The translations under genes and the position numbers were made by a program. Of a stretch of 64,000 nt of DNA, positions 41,570 to 52,796 are shown in pieces (position 1 is the stretch's first letter; the number at the start of each line of letters is the position of its first letter). Where the stretch lies: contig NZ_QETK01000020.1 of NCBI RefSeq assembly GCF_003105155.1, forward strand, positions 1 to 64,000, read 5' to 3'. Source of the stretch: Pseudomonas sp. SDI (GTDB taxonomy: Bacteria; Pseudomonadota; Gammaproteobacteria; Pseudomonadales; Pseudomonadaceae). The notes beneath the pieces were generated by a model. The model searched no databases and was not told the DNA's origin. It was given only the letters and a program-made list of their open reading frames with translations.

Positions 41570-41600
41570 ACGCGCAGGCTGGCCCTGCGCGTTCGCTTTT
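41570..41600 (+). terminator. Attenuating hairpin between binding protein and permease genes
   Basis: ACGCGCAGG and CCTGCGCGT are perfect 9-bp arms around CTGGC, followed by TCGCTTTT. It lies 31 nt after the binding-protein stop and probably lets only part of the transcripts continue, keeping the binding protein in excess. Confidence 0.75.
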
Positions 41601-41617
41601 ACGGAAGTACCCTCAAC

Positions 41618-42580
41618 GTGATCAAACACAAGAAAGCCCAATGGCCCTGGCACGGGCTGACTGCCCTGGTGCTGGTCGGCCTGGCCGTGAGCCTGTATTT
41701 CGCCACCTCGATGATGGCGTACGAGTGGCACTGGAACCGGGTACCGCAGTATTTCGCCTACCAGGCCGAAGAGCCGCAGCGCGCGGCAGCCTTTGGTACC
41801 GTCGAGAACGTTGCCGAGCAGGGCGACATGGCCCGTGTCACCTTGCGTGGCGAGGACGGCGACCAGCAGGTGCTGGAGGTTGCCCGCAACAGCCTGAGCC
41901 TGGCCAAGGGCGACGACGTCGCCGAAGGCGACCTGATCGGCGTGACCCGGCATTGGGCGGCGGGCCCGCTGGCCTGGGGCCTGTGGACCACCATCTGGAT
42001 TTCGCTGGTGTCCGGTGTGCTTGGCCTGGTGGTCGGTCTGTTTGCCGGGCTGTGCCGGCTGTCGAGTAACCCGACCCTGCGCGACCTGTCGACGGTGTAT
42101 GTCGAGCTGGTGCGTGGCACGCCGTTGCTGGTGCAGATCTTCATCTTCTACTTCTTCATCGGCACCGTGCTCAACCTTTCGCGCGAGTTTGCCGGGGTCG
42201 CGGCACTGGCGCTGTTCACCGGCGCCTATGTGGCCGAGATCGTTCGCGCCGGTGTGCAGTCGATTGCCAAGGGGCAGGGCGAGGCGGCGCGGTCGCTGGG
42301 CCTGAGTGCCGGTCAGTCGATGCGTCACGTGGTCCTGCCGCAGGCGTTCAAGCGCGTGCTGCCGCCCTTGGCCGGGCAGTTCATCAGCCTGGTCAAGGAC
42401 ACCTCGCTGGTGTCGGTGATTGCCATTACCGAACTGACCAAGAGTGGTCGCGAGGCCATTACCACCTCGTTCTCGACCTTCGAGATCTGGTTCTGCGTGG
42501 CCGGCTTGTACCTGGTGATCAACCTGCCGCTGTCGCATTTCGCCAGCCGGCTCGAGCGGAGGCTTGCACAAAGTGATTGA
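41618..42580 (+). CDS. Amino-acid ABC transporter permease with an inserted periplasmic segment
   Basis: The 320-residue permease has one N-terminal helix (about residues 14-32), a soluble stretch of about 80 residues (35-112: [12 protein letters not shown] then [25 protein letters not shown]...), and then the normal His/Glu-type permease core with the EAA loop ([37 protein letters not shown]). Ordinary members have about 220-250 residues. The inserted stretch looks beta-rich and lies outside the membrane. GTG start at 41618. Confidence 0.92.
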   Translation: MIKHKKAQWPWHGLTALVLVGLAVSLYFATSMMAYEWHWNRVPQYFAYQAEEPQRAAAFGTVENVAEQGDMARVTLRGEDGDQQVLEVARNSLSLAKGDDVAEGDLIGVTRHWAAGPLAWGLWTTIWISLVSGVLGLVVGLFAGLCRLSSNPTLRDLSTVYVELVRGTPLLVQIFIFYFFIGTVLNLSREFAGVAALALFTGAYVAEIVRAGVQSIAKGQGEAARSLGLSAGQSMRHVVLPQAFKRVLPPLAGQFISLVKDTSLVSVIAITELTKSGREAITTSFSTFEIWFCVAGLYLVINLPLSHFASRLERRLAQSD

Positions 42581-43307
42581 AGTCCGTGATCTGGTAAAAG
42601 TCTTCGACACCCGTGGTCAAGTGGTGCGGGCGGTGGACCATGTCAGCACCAACGTGGCCAAGGGCGAAGTGCTGGTGGTGCTCGGTCCTTCGGGTTCGGG
42701 CAAGTCGACGTTCCTGCGGTGCCTGAACGGCCTGGAGTCGTTCGACGAAGGCACGGTGGCCATCGATGGTCTGCAACTGGCCGACCCGAAGACCGACGTG
42801 AATGCGTACCGGCGTGAAGTCGGCATGGTATTCCAGCACTTCAACTTGTTCCCGCACATGACCGTGCTGGAGAACCTGTGCCTGGCGCAGAAGGTGGTGC
42901 GCAAGCGTGGCAAGGCCGAGCGTGAGGCCAAGGCGCGGGCGTTGCTGGAGAAGGTCGGGATTGCGCAGAAGGCCAACGAGTACCCGTCGCGCCTGTCGGG
43001 TGGTCAGCAGCAGCGGGTGGCGATTGCCCGGGCGCTGGCGATGGAGCCGAAGGTGATGCTGTTCGACGAGCCGACCTCGGCGCTCGACCCGGAGATGGTC
43101 GGCGAGGTGCTCGACGTGATGAAGACGTTGGCGCTTGAGGGCATGACCATGGTCTGCGTTACCCATGAGATGGGCTTTGCCCGGGAAGTGGCGGACCGGG
43201 TGTTGTTCTTCGACCATGGCAAGTTGCTGGAAGATGCGCCGCCGGAAGCGTTCTTTACTGCACCGAAAGATCCGCGTGCGCAGGCGTTCTTGCGGCAGGT
43301 GCTCTAG
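42573..43307 (+). CDS. Amino-acid ABC transporter ATP-binding protein
   Basis: The 244-residue ATPase has Walker [16 protein letters not shown] loop [18 protein letters not shown], signature [16 protein letters not shown], Walker [21 protein letters not shown] and the H loop [16 protein letters not shown], the GlnQ/HisP group. The GTG start at 42573 is 10 nt after GGAGG and overlaps the permease stop by 8 nt. Confidence 0.95.
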   Translation: MIEVRDLVKVFDTRGQVVRAVDHVSTNVAKGEVLVVLGPSGSGKSTFLRCLNGLESFDEGTVAIDGLQLADPKTDVNAYRREVGMVFQHFNLFPHMTVLENLCLAQKVVRKRGKAEREAKARALLEKVGIAQKANEYPSRLSGGQQQRVAIARALAMEPKVMLFDEPTSALDPEMVGEVLDVMKTLALEGMTMVCVTHEMGFAREVADRVLFFDHGKLLEDAPPEAFFTAPKDPRAQAFLRQVL

Positions 43308-43312
43308 TCAAG

Positions 43313-43390
43313 ATCGCCTCGTGGGACAAGCCCACTCCCACAGGGATCAGCAGTGACCTTGTGGGAGCAAGCGGGCTTGGCCCGCGATGA
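43313..43390. repeat. REP pair between convergent genes
   Basis: Inverted REP units (GTGGGACAAGCCCACTCCCACA ... TGTGGGAGCAAGCGGGCTTGGCCCGCGATGA) fill the gap between the ABC ATPase gene and the chemoreceptor gene, both ending here. Confidence 0.8.
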
Positions 43391-43394
43391 GGCC

Positions 43395-45335
43395 CTAGAG
43401 GCTGAACCGCCCCACCAACCCCCGCAAGTGCTCACCCAGTCGCGCCAGCTCGGTACTCGACGTGGTGGTCTGGTTGCTCGCCGTTGCCGTCTGATCGGAG
43501 ATATCCCGTACATTCATCACATTGCGGTTGATCTCTTCGGCCACCGAACTCTGCTCCTCACTCGCCGTGGCGATCTGCTGGTTCATCCCCTGAATCGCCG
43601 ACACCGTCCCGGTGATCTGCCCCAGCGCCTCACCGGCGCGTAAGCTCAATGCCACACTGTCCCGGCTCAATGTCCGGCTGCTATCGAGCAGGCGCACCAC
43701 CTGTGCCGTTCCGCCATGCAGGTTGCCGATCAGTTCCTCGATCTCCTCGGTCGACTGCTGCGTACGCTGCGCCAGCCCACGGACCTCGTCGGCCACCACG
43801 GCAAAACCGCGCCCGGCCTCGCCGGCGCGCGCCGCCTCGATGGCTGCATTCAAGGCCAGCAGGTTGGTCTGCTCCGACACCGACTTGATCACATCGAGAA
43901 TGCTGCCAATCCGCTCGCTCTCCAGCGCCAGTTGCTGCATCGCCTGTATCGAACTGTCGACCTGCCCGGACAACTCCTCGATCTGCGAAATCGCCGCGTT
44001 CACCACCTTGTCGCCTTCGCGCGCCTGCAAGTCGGCGGTAGTCGCCGCCTCGGAGGCCATCTCGGCATTGCGCGCCACTTCCTGCACGGTCGCGGCCATC
44101 TGGTTCATCGCCGTGGCCACCTGGTCGGTTTCGTCGCGCTGGTTGCCCAGTACCGACTGGGTCTGCTCGGCCACCGTGGTCAGCTGGTCCACGGCAGTGG
44201 CCAACTGCGAGGTGCCCTGGCCGATGCCGCCGATCAGCTCGCGCAGCCCCAGGGTCATCTCGTGCATGCTGCGTTGCAGCTCGCCCAGCTCGTCCTTGCG
44301 TGTCGGGCACACGCTGCTGCGCAGGTCACCCTGGGTGATCCGCCGTGCGGCGAGCAGGGTTTCCTGTAGCGGGGCGGTGATCTGCTGGGTAATCAGCCAG
44401 GCCGCCAGCATGCCGATCACCATCGCGGCCACGGTCAGCGCGGACAACACAGTAATTGCCTGGGTTGCTTCCTCGTCGCGCTTGGCGATCTGGTGATCGC
44501 TGAGCCCGCGGCTACTGTCGCGCAGTTGGATGCCGATAGCCTCCAGGCTGGCCTGGCGCTGCTCGGCCTCGATGGCGACGGTGCGGTACTGCGCAATCGT
44601 TTCGCGGTAGCTGTCGAACATCATCTTCAGCCCGCGTTGCTCGCTGCTCAGCACCGTGCCCAGCAACGGTCCAAGCTGCCCCAGGGCCTGCTCGGCCACC
44701 GCCAGCGGCTTGCTGCCTTGCTGCTCGAAGTCGGTCAAGCTTGCCAGGGTGTAGGCCGGCGTCTTGACTTGCTGGCTGGCCAGTTCGATCGCGCGACCCA
44801 GTTGCATCAGCAAGCCGAGGGCGCGACCCTGGCGCTCGCTGTCCAGCGTGTCGCTGCGGACCATGCCGGTCTCCAGCGCCTCGATGGCGGCAATGGTCTG
44901 GCGTTCCTGCTGGTGCAGGCCGTCGAGGCGTTGCTGACGTACCGCAACGGTTTCCTGCAAGTCGGCGAACTCGCGGCGGTACCGCTGCACCCGCTCCTGG
45001 TTGTCGCTGAGTACCTCAAGATCACCGGCCAGCAGAAAGTGCTTTTGCATGCTGCGCAGTACCGTGTCGAGGTTGCTCAGGGCCAGCAGGACCAGGTCAT
45101 GGCTTTGCGTATCGGCCAGCACCCGGTAGGTGATGCGCTCGGCGCGCAGGTCCTTGGCGAAGTCGTTGAGTGCGGCAATCTCGGAAATCTTCTGCGCGCG
45201 CTCGATCGACTGATTGAGTGCCTCGCGCCCACCGATGGCGGTGGCCAGCGTCAATAGCAGTACGACAGCGAAGCCCAGGGTGAGTTTGAGCCGGACACTG
45301 ATGTTGCCCAGCATTCGAGTTAAGGGTCCGAACAC
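43395..45335 (-). CDS. Methyl-accepting chemotaxis protein, long helical (HBM-like) sensor
   Basis: The 646-residue receptor has transmembrane helix 1 (about residues 14-35, [19 protein letters not shown]), a periplasmic all-helical domain of about 255 residues (the size of the helical bimodular HBM fold), transmembrane helix 2 ([20 protein letters not shown]), HAMP and the signalling domain ([31 protein letters not shown]). The GTG at 45335 has AGGAG 7 nt upstream and was preferred to the ATG at 45314. It is a paralog of the next receptor. Its position matches PP_5021 of P. putida KT2440 as I remember it. Ligand unknown. Confidence 0.9.
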   Translation of the reverse strand: MFGPLTRMLGNISVRLKLTLGFAVVLLLTLATAIGGREALNQSIERAQKISEIAALNDFAKDLRAERITYRVLADTQSHDLVLLALSNLDTVLRSMQKHFLLAGDLEVLSDNQERVQRYRREFADLQETVAVRQQRLDGLHQQERQTIAAIEALETGMVRSDTLDSERQGRALGLLMQLGRAIELASQQVKTPAYTLASLTDFEQQGSKPLAVAEQALGQLGPLLGTVLSSEQRGLKMMFDSYRETIAQYRTVAIEAEQRQASLEAIGIQLRDSSRGLSDHQIAKRDEEATQAITVLSALTVAAMVIGMLAAWLITQQITAPLQETLLAARRITQGDLRSSVCPTRKDELGELQRSMHEMTLGLRELIGGIGQGTSQLATAVDQLTTVAEQTQSVLGNQRDETDQVATAMNQMAATVQEVARNAEMASEAATTADLQAREGDKVVNAAISQIEELSGQVDSSIQAMQQLALESERIGSILDVIKSVSEQTNLLALNAAIEAARAGEAGRGFAVVADEVRGLAQRTQQSTEEIEELIGNLHGGTAQVVRLLDSSRTLSRDSVALSLRAGEALGQITGTVSAIQGMNQQIATASEEQSSVAEEINRNVMNVRDISDQTATASNQTTTSSTELARLGEHLRGLVGRFSL

Positions 45336-45497
45336 GGCGGTTCTCCTGCAAGGTGAGGACGGTAGCGCCGAGCACAAGCCAGGCGCGGCTTTGAGTGCCA
45401 TCGGCCGCAAACCGCCAAGCTGGACCTGTATCTGTAGTAGGAAAATTCGCTGGATCTTGAGGGAAAAATGAGTGCTTTTGGTGCTTTCTGTCAGACC

Positions 45498-45538
45498 GCG
45501 CTGGCATCGAATCGGGTTATACGCTTCGACGCCAGCGC
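45498..45538. repeat. Long palindrome between the two chemoreceptor genes
   Basis: GCGCTGGCATCGAA (45498-45511) pairs with TTCGACGCCAGCGC (45525-45538), 13 of 14 positions, around a 13-nt loop. It lies 34 nt after the upstream receptor gene (45572-47482) and about 165 nt before the other. No T run follows on the minus strand, so it may be a binding site or a processing structure. Confidence 0.65.
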
Positions 45539-45571
45539 CTCTGGGGGGAGGGGCTTAGACGGGATGTTTGC

Positions 45572-47482
45572 TTACAGCGAGAATTTGCCCACCAGCGATT
45601 GCAGGTGGGTGCCCAGGCGCGCCAGCTCAACGCTGGAGGCGGCGGTTTCTTCGCTGGCGGCGCTGGTCTGGTCGGACACATCGCGCACGTTCATCACGCT
45701 GCGATTGATCTCCTCGGCCACCGCACTCTGCTGTTCGGCCGCAGCGGCAATCTGCTGGTTCATCGCCTGAATCGACGACACCGTGCGGGTGATGGTTTCC
45801 AGCGAGGTGCCGGCCCGGCGCGTCAGCTCGACGCTGCTGCCGGTCAGGCTGCGGCTGTTGTCCATGACGTTCGCCACCTGCTGGGTGCCGCTTTGCAGGC
45901 CGGCAATCAGTTCCTCGATTTCCTCGGTGGACTGCTGGGTGCGCTGGGCCAGGCTACGCACTTCATCGGCCACCACGGCAAAACCGCGCCCGGCTTCGCC
46001 GGCACGGGCCGCTTCGATGGCGGCGTTGAGTGCCAGCAGGTTGGTCTGCTGGGCCACCGACTTGATCACGTCGAGCACGCTGCCGATCTTGTCGCTTTCC
46101 GATTTCAGCTGGCCCATGGCCTCGCTGGAGTGCTCTACCTCGGCGGCCAGACGCTCAATCTGGGCGATGGCCTCGCCCACCACCCGGTCGCCTTCGCGCG
46201 CCTGCTGGTCGGCCATCACGGCGGCTTCCGAGGCTTCCTCGGCGCTGCGCGCGACTTCCTGCACGGTCGCGGCCATCTCGTTCATCGCGGTGGCCACCTG
46301 GTCGGTCTCGACCTTTTGATTGTTGACCCCGGCGCTGGTCTGCTCGGTCACTGCCGACAGCTCTTCGGCGGCGCTGGCAATCTGCGTGACCCCGTCGCCG
46401 ATGCCGCCGATCAACTCGCGCAGGCTGTTGGTCATGCGTTGCAGGCCGCGTTGCAGTTGGCCCAGTTCGTCGCGGCGCTCGCTCTTGAGGTCGTGGCGCA
46501 GGTCACCGCTGGCGACGCGCTCGACGGCATTGAGGGTCTGGCGCAGCGGGATGACGATCTGCCGGGTAATGGCCCAGGCGGCGATCATGCCGACCAGCAA
46601 GGCCAGACCGGTGGCCAGGGCGAGCATGGATTTGGCATGCGCCGATTCTTCGTCGCGCACCACGGTTTGCGCAACGGTCAGGCGCTGGCTCAGTTTCAGC
46701 AGGGTGCTGCCCTGGTCGCTCATGCCTTGCAGGGCCTGCTCGGCGGCGCGCTGGGCCTGAGCGAAGGCGACCACCGCCGCGCGATAGCCGTCCAGCGCCT
46801 GTGCCGCATCGTCCAGCGCCGCAGCGTGCTCGGCCGGCACCTTGGCCGGCAACGCCTTGAGCAGGCCGGTCGCCTTGTCGATGGCGTCGAGCGCGGTCTG
46901 CTGGAATTCCGCCTTGCCGCTGTAGGTGTAGCCGCGCACCTGGAAGCGCGCCTGTTGCAGCAGTGCCGAGACTTCGACGGCGCTGGCAAACTGGCCGATG
47001 TCGCCGCCCTGTTCCAGTTGCTCATCGACCTTGGCGATCAGCGCAGCGGCGCGGTCGGCAGTGTTGCCGAGGTTCTCGCGAGCACCTTCACGGGCCTGCG
47101 CAGCCTGTTTCAGGTCCGCGTAGATGCGTTGATAAGCGCGGATCGCCTCTTCCTGCTGTTGCAGCTCCGGGACGTGCTTGCCCATGCGCTGCTGCACGGC
47201 TTGCTGGCGTTGCTCAAGCATGGCCAGCGCCTGCTCAAGCTTGGCGGCCGAATCGCTGTCGCGGTTGCGCTCATAGAGCTGGCGGGCGATACGCAGGTCC
47301 TGCGAGGCCTCATGGACCATGGAAATCTCGCCAAGGGTATCGCCACGCTCGGTGATGCCGTTCAAGCCCTGCCACCCGGTGAGGGTGATGGTCAGGGTAA
47401 GCAGCAGGACCAGGCTGAAACCGATGCCGAGTTTGAGGTTGACGCTCACATTACCCAGGTGCTGGGCTAACCAACGGTACAT
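45572..47482 (-). CDS. Methyl-accepting chemotaxis protein, HBM-like sensor (McpQ-like)
   Basis: The 636-residue receptor starts [30 protein letters not shown] and shows the same plan as its neighbour: transmembrane helix, about 250-residue helical periplasmic domain, second helix ([19 protein letters not shown]), HAMP and signalling domain. By position it corresponds to PP_5020 of P. putida KT2440, described as McpQ, a citrate receptor with an HBM domain. A citrate or other organic acid ligand is therefore possible but is inference. A GGAG site lies 7 nt before the ATG. Confidence 0.9.
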   Translation of the reverse strand: MYRWLAQHLGNVSVNLKLGIGFSLVLLLTLTITLTGWQGLNGITERGDTLGEISMVHEASQDLRIARQLYERNRDSDSAAKLEQALAMLEQRQQAVQQRMGKHVPELQQQEEAIRAYQRIYADLKQAAQAREGARENLGNTADRAAALIAKVDEQLEQGGDIGQFASAVEVSALLQQARFQVRGYTYSGKAEFQQTALDAIDKATGLLKALPAKVPAEHAAALDDAAQALDGYRAAVVAFAQAQRAAEQALQGMSDQGSTLLKLSQRLTVAQTVVRDEESAHAKSMLALATGLALLVGMIAAWAITRQIVIPLRQTLNAVERVASGDLRHDLKSERRDELGQLQRGLQRMTNSLRELIGGIGDGVTQIASAAEELSAVTEQTSAGVNNQKVETDQVATAMNEMAATVQEVARSAEEASEAAVMADQQAREGDRVVGEAIAQIERLAAEVEHSSEAMGQLKSESDKIGSVLDVIKSVAQQTNLLALNAAIEAARAGEAGRGFAVVADEVRSLAQRTQQSTEEIEELIAGLQSGTQQVANVMDNSRSLTGSSVELTRRAGTSLETITRTVSSIQAMNQQIAAAAEQQSAVAEEINRSVMNVRDVSDQTSAASEETAASSVELARLGTHLQSLVGKFSL

Positions 47483-47567
47483 GGTGGCACTCCATAGCGA
47501 TCGGTTGAGGCAGATGGTTTTTATTTTGATGCCATCTGCATCGGCGCCGCCTGGCGAAACTGAAGCC

Positions 47568-48275
47568 CTAGAACAGGCGCGCGAGCAGCGCAGTGACGGC
47601 AGTTTCCACGCGCAGGATGCGCTCGCCGAGTTGTACCGGGGCCAGCCCGGCCTTGCCGAGCAGATCGACTTCGTAGGGGATCCAGCCGCCTTCCGGGCCG
47701 ATGGCCAAAGTGACCGGCTGATCGAGCCCGCGCGGGCAGGGCGGGTGGTTGCCGGGGTGGCCGACCAGGCCCAGGGTGCCGCTGGCGATGGCCGGCAGGC
47801 GGTCTTCGACAAAGGGTTTGAAGCGCTTCTCGATGAGGATGTCCGGCAGTACCGTGTCGCGGGCCTGCTCCAGGCCCAGGATCAGGTTTTCGCGAATGGC
47901 CGCCGGGTCGAGGAACGGGGTTTGCCAGAAGCTCTTTTCCACCCGGTAGCTGTTCACCAGGATGACCTTCGCCACGCCCATGGTGGCGACGGTCTGGAAC
48001 ACCCGCCGGAGCATTTTCGGTCGCGGCAGGGCCAGCACCAGGGTCAACGGCAGCTTGGCCGGTGGCGGCTGGTCGAAGCCGACGCTCAGCTCGGCCTCGT
48101 GGCCTTCCAGGCGCAGCACCGTGGCCTGGCCCATCAGCGCGCCGATACGGCCCACGCGCAGGGTGTCGCCCACCGCCACCCGGTGGATCTCCTGCATGTG
48201 GGTAAAGCGTCGGTCACCCAGCACCACACGGTCGGCCGCGACGAAGTCGGCCTCTTCCAGTAACAGCAGGTTCAC
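47568..48275 (-). CDS. rsmE: 16S rRNA (uracil(1498)-N3)-methyltransferase
   Basis: The 235-residue SPOUT methyltransferase has an N-terminal PUA-like domain ([20 protein letters not shown]) and the C-terminal knot [37 protein letters not shown]. It methylates U1498 in the decoding region. The start is GTG at 48275, overlapping the tatC stop as GTGA, so it is the last gene of the his-tat run. Confidence 0.96.
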   Translation of the reverse strand: MNLLLLEEADFVAADRVVLGDRRFTHMQEIHRVAVGDTLRVGRIGALMGQATVLRLEGHEAELSVGFDQPPPAKLPLTLVLALPRPKMLRRVFQTVATMGVAKVILVNSYRVEKSFWQTPFLDPAAIRENLILGLEQARDTVLPDILIEKRFKPFVEDRLPAIASGTLGLVGHPGNHPPCPRGLDQPVTLAIGPEGGWIPYEVDLLGKAGLAPVQLGERILRVETAVTALLARLF

Positions 48276-49063
48276 GGTTGGGTCGCTGGCGGCTGGTCGT
48301 CTGGCTCATCCGCGGGGTGTTCGCGGTGCTCGCTGCGTTTGCGGATCAGCCCGCCAAACAGCACGCCGATCTCGAACAGCAACCACATCGGTACCGCCAG
48401 CAGGGTCTGCGAGAAGATGTCCGGCGGGGTCAGGATCATGCCGACCACGAAGCAGCCGATGATCACGTAAGGGCGGATCTTGCGCAGGTAGACCACGTCG
48501 ACCACGCCGATCCATACCAGCAGCACCACCGCCACCGGGATCTCGAAGGCTACGCCGAAGGCGAAGAACAGGGTCATGACGAAATCGAGGTAGCTGGCGA
48601 TATCGGTCATCATCGACACGCCTTCAGGGGTGGCGCTGGCGAAGAAGCCGAAGATCAGCGGGAACACCAGGAAGTAGGCGAAGGCCATGCCGGCATAGAA
48701 CAGGATGATGCTGGACACCAGCAGCGGCACGGCGATGCGCTTTTCATGGCGGTACAGGCCCGGCGCGATAAAGCCCCAGATCTGATGCAGGATCACCGGG
48801 ATCGCCAGGAACAGCGAGACGATCATGGTCAGTTTGAACGGCGTGAGGAACGGCGAGGCCACGTCGGTGGCGATCATCGTTGCGTTGGCCGGCAAGTGCG
48901 CGCGCAGTGGCGCCGAGACCAGGGTGTAGATCTGCTGCGCGAAGGAGAACAGCCCGGCGAAGATCAGGAAGATGACCGCGACACAGCGCAACAGGCGTGT
49001 GCGCAACTCGGTGAGGTGCGAAACCAGCGGCATCGGCTGGTCGTGTTCCGGGATTTCGCTCAT
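48272..49063 (-). CDS. tatC: Sec-independent translocase subunit TatC
   Basis: The 263-residue inner-membrane protein has six transmembrane helices and the signal-binding N-terminal part [16 protein letters not shown]. It recognises twin-arginine signal peptides and recruits TatA. Other conserved segments are [37 protein letters not shown] and [27 protein letters not shown]. Overlaps tatB (ATGA) and rsmE. Confidence 0.97.
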   Translation of the reverse strand: MSEIPEHDQPMPLVSHLTELRTRLLRCVAVIFLIFAGLFSFAQQIYTLVSAPLRAHLPANATMIATDVASPFLTPFKLTMIVSLFLAIPVILHQIWGFIAPGLYRHEKRIAVPLLVSSIILFYAGMAFAYFLVFPLIFGFFASATPEGVSMMTDIASYLDFVMTLFFAFGVAFEIPVAVVLLVWIGVVDVVYLRKIRPYVIIGCFVVGMILTPPDIFSQTLLAVPMWLLFEIGVLFGGLIRKRSEHREHPADEPDDQPPATQP

Positions 49064-49470
49064 GGGGCTCGCGGCGGTTGTGTCGGTTCGGTGGAGGTCG
49101 GGGCGGCGGGGCTCGGCTCGACGGCTGGGGACACCGCGGGGGCGGCGCTGACGCTGGCCTCGGGCACGCCGCTGGCAGCGGCTGGCGCGCTACCCGGTGT
49201 GGTCGAAGGCTGCGGTTCCACCCCTTGCGGGTTGAGGATGCGCCGCGCCTCCTGCTCCATGGACAGGATGTGCTCGTTGTGCAGTTGGCGGCGGATGTCG
49301 TCGGCGCCGATTTCGCGTTCCACTTCCTGCTTGATCGCGTTGAAGCTGCGCTTCAGCCGGCCGATCCACAGCCCGGCGGTACGCGCGGCGCCCGGCAGGC
49401 GCTCGGGGCCGAGCACGAGCAGCGCGACCAGGCCGACGAGCAGCAACTCACTGAAGCTGATCCCGAACAT
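49060..49470 (-). CDS. tatB: Sec-independent translocase subunit TatB
   Basis: The 136-residue protein has an N-terminal helix with the conserved Glu ([26 protein letters not shown]), an amphipathic helix and a long Ala/Pro/Ser-rich C-terminal tail (about residues 85-136). It forms the receptor complex with TatC. Starts 4 nt after tatA. Confidence 0.96.
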   Translation of the reverse strand: MFGISFSELLLVGLVALLVLGPERLPGAARTAGLWIGRLKRSFNAIKQEVEREIGADDIRRQLHNEHILSMEQEARRILNPQGVEPQPSTTPGSAPAAASGVPEASVSAAPAVSPAVEPSPAAPTSTEPTQPPRAP

Positions 49471-49474
49471 GTGG

Positions 49475-49744
49475 TTACTCTTTCCTGGCCGGCTCTTCGA
49501 CCTTGTGGGCCTGGCCTTCGAACGTCTGCGGCTGGTTCAGCGGCGCGCTGGCGTGCGGCTGCACCGATGGCGCAGGCTGCACGTCGGGGGCGGCAGGCTT
49601 GTCTTCTTCCTCGTTCATGGCTTTCTTGAAGCCCTTGATCGATTCGCCCAGGTCGCTGCCGAAGTTTTTCAGCTTCTTGGTGCCGAACACCAGCACCACC
49701 ACGACCAGCAGGACAATCCAGTGTTTCCAGTCAAAAATACCCAT
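49475..49744 (-). CDS. tatA: Sec-independent translocase subunit TatA
   Basis: The 89-residue protein has the short TatA membrane helix ([17 protein letters not shown]), the [24 protein letters not shown] amphipathic helix and an acidic/proline-rich tail. It oligomerises to form the passage for folded proteins. First of the three tat genes, 25 nt after hisE. Confidence 0.97.
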   Translation of the reverse strand: MGIFDWKHWIVLLVVVVLVFGTKKLKNFGSDLGESIKGFKKAMNEEEDKPAAPDVQPAPSVQPHASAPLNQPQTFEGQAHKVEEPARKE

Positions 49745-49769
49745 GGTGCACTTCCTCGAATGAATTCAG

Positions 49770-50105
49770 TTACGCCGATGGCTGGCGCGCCGCCTTTTCG
49801 TCGTGGCCAGAGAGGCCGAAACGACGGTCCAGTTCATCGAGCACGGCCTGTGGATGCTGGCCCAGGGCACTGAGCATGACCAGGCTATGGAACCACAAAT
49901 CGGCGGTTTCGTAGATGACATCGCTGTAATCGCCGCTGTGCGCGGCGTCCTTGGCGGCGATGATGGTTTCGACCGACTCTTCGCCGACCTTTTCCAGAAT
50001 CTTGTTCAGGCCCTTGTGATACAGGCTGGCAACGTAGGAACTGTCCGGGGCCGCGCCTTTACGGGCCTCCAGTACTTCGGCCAGGCGGGTCAGGGTATCG
50101 CTCAT
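49770..50105 (-). CDS. hisE: Phosphoribosyl-ATP pyrophosphatase
   Basis: The 111-residue enzyme hydrolyses phosphoribosyl-ATP in the second step of histidine synthesis. The metal-binding helices carry [13 protein letters not shown] and [18 protein letters not shown]. HisE and HisI are separate proteins here, unlike the HisIE fusion of enteric bacteria. The ATG at 50105 is one base past the hisI stop. Confidence 0.96.
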   Translation of the reverse strand: MSDTLTRLAEVLEARKGAAPDSSYVASLYHKGLNKILEKVGEESVETIIAAKDAAHSGDYSDVIYETADLWFHSLVMLSALGQHPQAVLDELDRRFGLSGHDEKAARQPSA

Positions 50106-50106
50106 G

Positions 50107-50499
50107 TCAGTGTCCTGCGCTGTAGATGGCATGCGGGTCCTTGAGTACCGGATCGACGGTTTTCCATTCGCCGTTCTCGTAGACACGATAAAAGCAGCTT
50201 TCCCGGCCGGTATGGCAGGCAATGTGCCCGAGTTGCTCGACCATCAGGATGATCACGTCGGCGTCGCAGTCCAGGCGCATTTCGTGGAGTTTCTGCACAT
50301 GCCCGGATTCTTCGCCCTTGCGCCACAGTTTGCCACGCGAACGTGACCAGTAGATGGCGCGCTGCTCGGCGGCGGTCAGGCTCAGGGCCTCGCGGTTCAT
50401 CCAGGCCATCATCAGCACGCGCCCGGTTTTATGGTCCTGGGCGATAGCCGGTACCAGGCCATCGCTGTTCCAGTTGATCTCGTCCAGCCAGTCTTTCAT
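50107..50499 (-). CDS. hisI: Phosphoribosyl-AMP cyclohydrolase
   Basis: The 130-residue enzyme opens the purine ring of phosphoribosyl-AMP in the third step of histidine synthesis. Motifs are [30 protein letters not shown], the metal site [15 protein letters not shown] and [12 protein letters not shown] with zinc-binding cysteines. The ATG at 50499 (MKDWLDEIN) was chosen over an ATG 12 nt earlier. Confidence 0.96.
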   Translation of the reverse strand: MKDWLDEINWNSDGLVPAIAQDHKTGRVLMMAWMNREALSLTAAEQRAIYWSRSRGKLWRKGEESGHVQKLHEMRLDCDADVIILMVEQLGHIACHTGRESCFYRVYENGEWKTVDPVLKDPHAIYSAGH

Positions 50500-50571
50500 G
50501 TTCGACTCCAAAAATGCCCACGGTCCCGCGCCGATGCCGCGCGCTAGTGTGCCAGCCGCAATTGCCGCTGG

Positions 50572-52176
50572 CTATCGGCGCACCACCAGGTAGAGCCCGG
50601 CCGCGAGCATCAGCCAGGCCGGCCAGGCCGCCACGGCGCTGAGGCTGACGGCGCCGGCGGCAAGGGTTGCGCCACCGCCGAGCAGGCCGGCGCCGAGCAG
50701 GCGCAGGGCCCAGCCATCGCCCTGTTTCCATGGCGCTGGCGGATCGTTCAGGTGCGGTTGCGACAGGCGCTCCAGCAGATCACGGGTCATGTTCGCCAAG
50801 GGCGGCACTTGTTCGACCTGGCTGTGCAGGTTCTGCAGCAGGGTCTTGGGGCTGACCCGCTCGCGCATCCAGCGTTCGAGGAACGGCTGCGCGGTGCTCC
50901 ACAGGTCGAGGTCCGGGTACAGCTGGCGGCCCAGGCCTTCGATGTTCAGCAGGGTTTTCTGCAACAGCACCAACTGTGGCTGCACTTCCATGTTGAAGCG
51001 TCGGGCAGTCTGGAACAGGCGCATCAGCACCTGGCCGAAGGAGATGTCCTTGAGCGGCTTCTCGAAGATCGGTTCGCAGACGGTACGGATCGCCGCTTCG
51101 AACTCGTTGAGCTTGGTGTGCGCCGGCACCCAGCCGGAATCGATGTGCAACTGGGCTACGCGGCGGTAGTCGCGCTTGAAGAAGGCGAACAGGTTGCGTG
51201 CCAGGTAGTCCTGGTCTTCCGGGGTCAGGCTGCCGACGATGCCGCAGTCGATCGCAATGTACTGCGGGCTCCACGGTTTGACGGTGCTGACGAAGATGTT
51301 GCCCGGGTGCATGTCGGCGTGGAAGAAGCTGTCGCGGAACACCTGGGTGAAGAATATTTCCACGCCGCGCTCGGCGAGCATCTTCATGTCGGTGCGCTGG
51401 TCGGCGAGGGTCGCCAGGTCGGTGACCTGGATACCGTAGATGCGCTCCATCACCAGCACTTTCGGCCGGCACCAGTCCCAGTACACCTGGGGCACGTACA
51501 TCATCTCCGAGCCTTCGAAGTTGCGCTTGAGCTGGCTGGCGTTGGCCGCTTCGCGGAGCAGGTCGAGTTCGTCGTAGATGGTTTTTTCGTAGTCGTTGAC
51601 CACCTCGACCGGGTGCAGCAGGCGGGCGTCGGCCGACACCCGCTCGGCGCCGCGGGCGATCAGGAACAGCCAGGCCAGGTCCTGGGCGATGATCGGCTTG
51701 AGGCCCGGACGCACCACCTTGACCACCACGTCTTCGCCGCTCTTGAGCTTGGCCGCGTGCACCTGGGCCACCGAGGCCGAGGCCAACGGCTCGACGTCGA
51801 AACGGCTGAACACTTCGTCGATCCTGGCGCCGAGTTGCGCTTCGATCAGGGCAATGGCTTTTTGCGGGTCGAACGGCGGTACGCGATCCTGCAGCAGCAT
51901 CAGCTCGTCGGCGATGTCGGCTGGCAGCAGGTCGCGGCGGGTCGACAGCAACTGGCCGAACTTGATGAAGATCGGCCCCAGGTCCTGCAAGGCCAGCCGC
52001 AGGCGCGCGCCCCGGCTCAGCGCCAGCGGCTTGCGCGGCAGCCAGCGCCAGGGCATGGCGTAACGCAGGCTCATCAGCCACCAGGGCAGGGGCAGGGCGA
52101 ACAGCAGGTCATCGAGACGGTAGCGGATCACGACGCGCTGGATGCGCAACAGACGGCGGACGGCAAGCAGCTTCAT
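50572..52176 (-). CDS. ubiB: Ubiquinone biosynthesis ATPase/kinase-like protein UbiB
   Basis: The 534-residue ABC1/ADCK-family protein has the KxGQ motif in [18 protein letters not shown], an atypical A-rich nucleotide loop ([15 protein letters not shown]), the kinase-like catalytic residues ([22 protein letters not shown]) and two C-terminal membrane helices (about residues 495-530). It supports ubiquinone synthesis at the membrane. Its start overlaps the ubiJ stop as ATGA. Confidence 0.96.
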   Translation of the reverse strand: MKLLAVRRLLRIQRVVIRYRLDDLLFALPLPWWLMSLRYAMPWRWLPRKPLALSRGARLRLALQDLGPIFIKFGQLLSTRRDLLPADIADELMLLQDRVPPFDPQKAIALIEAQLGARIDEVFSRFDVEPLASASVAQVHAAKLKSGEDVVVKVVRPGLKPIIAQDLAWLFLIARGAERVSADARLLHPVEVVNDYEKTIYDELDLLREAANASQLKRNFEGSEMMYVPQVYWDWCRPKVLVMERIYGIQVTDLATLADQRTDMKMLAERGVEIFFTQVFRDSFFHADMHPGNIFVSTVKPWSPQYIAIDCGIVGSLTPEDQDYLARNLFAFFKRDYRRVAQLHIDSGWVPAHTKLNEFEAAIRTVCEPIFEKPLKDISFGQVLMRLFQTARRFNMEVQPQLVLLQKTLLNIEGLGRQLYPDLDLWSTAQPFLERWMRERVSPKTLLQNLHSQVEQVPPLANMTRDLLERLSQPHLNDPPAPWKQGDGWALRLLGAGLLGGGATLAAGAVSLSAVAAWPAWLMLAAGLYLVVRR

Positions 52177-52796
52177 GCGTTATCGCTGGTATCAAAAGTG
52201 CGGGCGAGGCGCTCGATGCGCGCCTCCAGGCGTTCCAGGTCGACCTTGAGCGCGTCGAGCTCGCTGAAGCGGGCTTCCGCTTCGCGTTGGCCAACCAGGG
52301 TTCGGGCTTCTTCGGCGAGGTATTCGGACAGGTTGCGGTTGAGGCTGGCGAAGCCTTCGCGGGTCCAGCGGGCGCGGCTTTTCAGGTGCCCGCCGATCAG
52401 CTGGGTGGCGACCGGACCGAGCCAGCGCGAGAGTTCGTACTCCCAGTCCAGCTCCAGGTCCTGCAGCACCGCGACCAGGTCGAGCAGCGCTGCGCTGTCG
52501 CCTTCGAGGTCGACGTCTGGGCTGTGCAGTACCGCGCTCTTGTCCTTGCGCAAGGCTAGTTGCATGAGGCTGGCGGCCGGTGCACGCAGGGTACAGTCGG
52601 CCGCCGTGCCCCATTGGCTGGCCAGCAGCAGGCCTTCGTCGCTGGGCAGGATGAACAGCTGCAGCGCGGGCTGGCGGCAGTCGATGGCAATCACCTTGCC
52701 GTCGAGCGCGGCCAGGCGCGGCAACGCCGTGCTGTCCATGCGCAGAACCCGGTTGAGGCCGTGTTCGACGCTGGCGAGAAGGCCGGCCAGCAGCAT
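52173..52796 (-). CDS. ubiJ: Ubiquinone biosynthesis accessory factor UbiJ (SCP2-like)
   Basis: The 207-residue protein has an SCP2-like lipid-binding domain (about residues 15-115) and a C-terminal coiled coil ([27 protein letters not shown]). UbiJ holds ubiquinone intermediates for the soluble Ubi complex. The ATG at 52796 shares a base with the ubiE stop. ubiE-ubiJ-ubiB is the conserved order. Confidence 0.93.
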   Translation of the reverse strand: MLLAGLLASVEHGLNRVLRMDSTALPRLAALDGKVIAIDCRQPALQLFILPSDEGLLLASQWGTAADCTLRAPAASLMQLALRKDKSAVLHSPDVDLEGDSAALLDLVAVLQDLELDWEYELSRWLGPVATQLIGGHLKSRARWTREGFASLNRNLSEYLAEEARTLVGQREAEARFSELDALKVDLERLEARIERLARTFDTSDNA

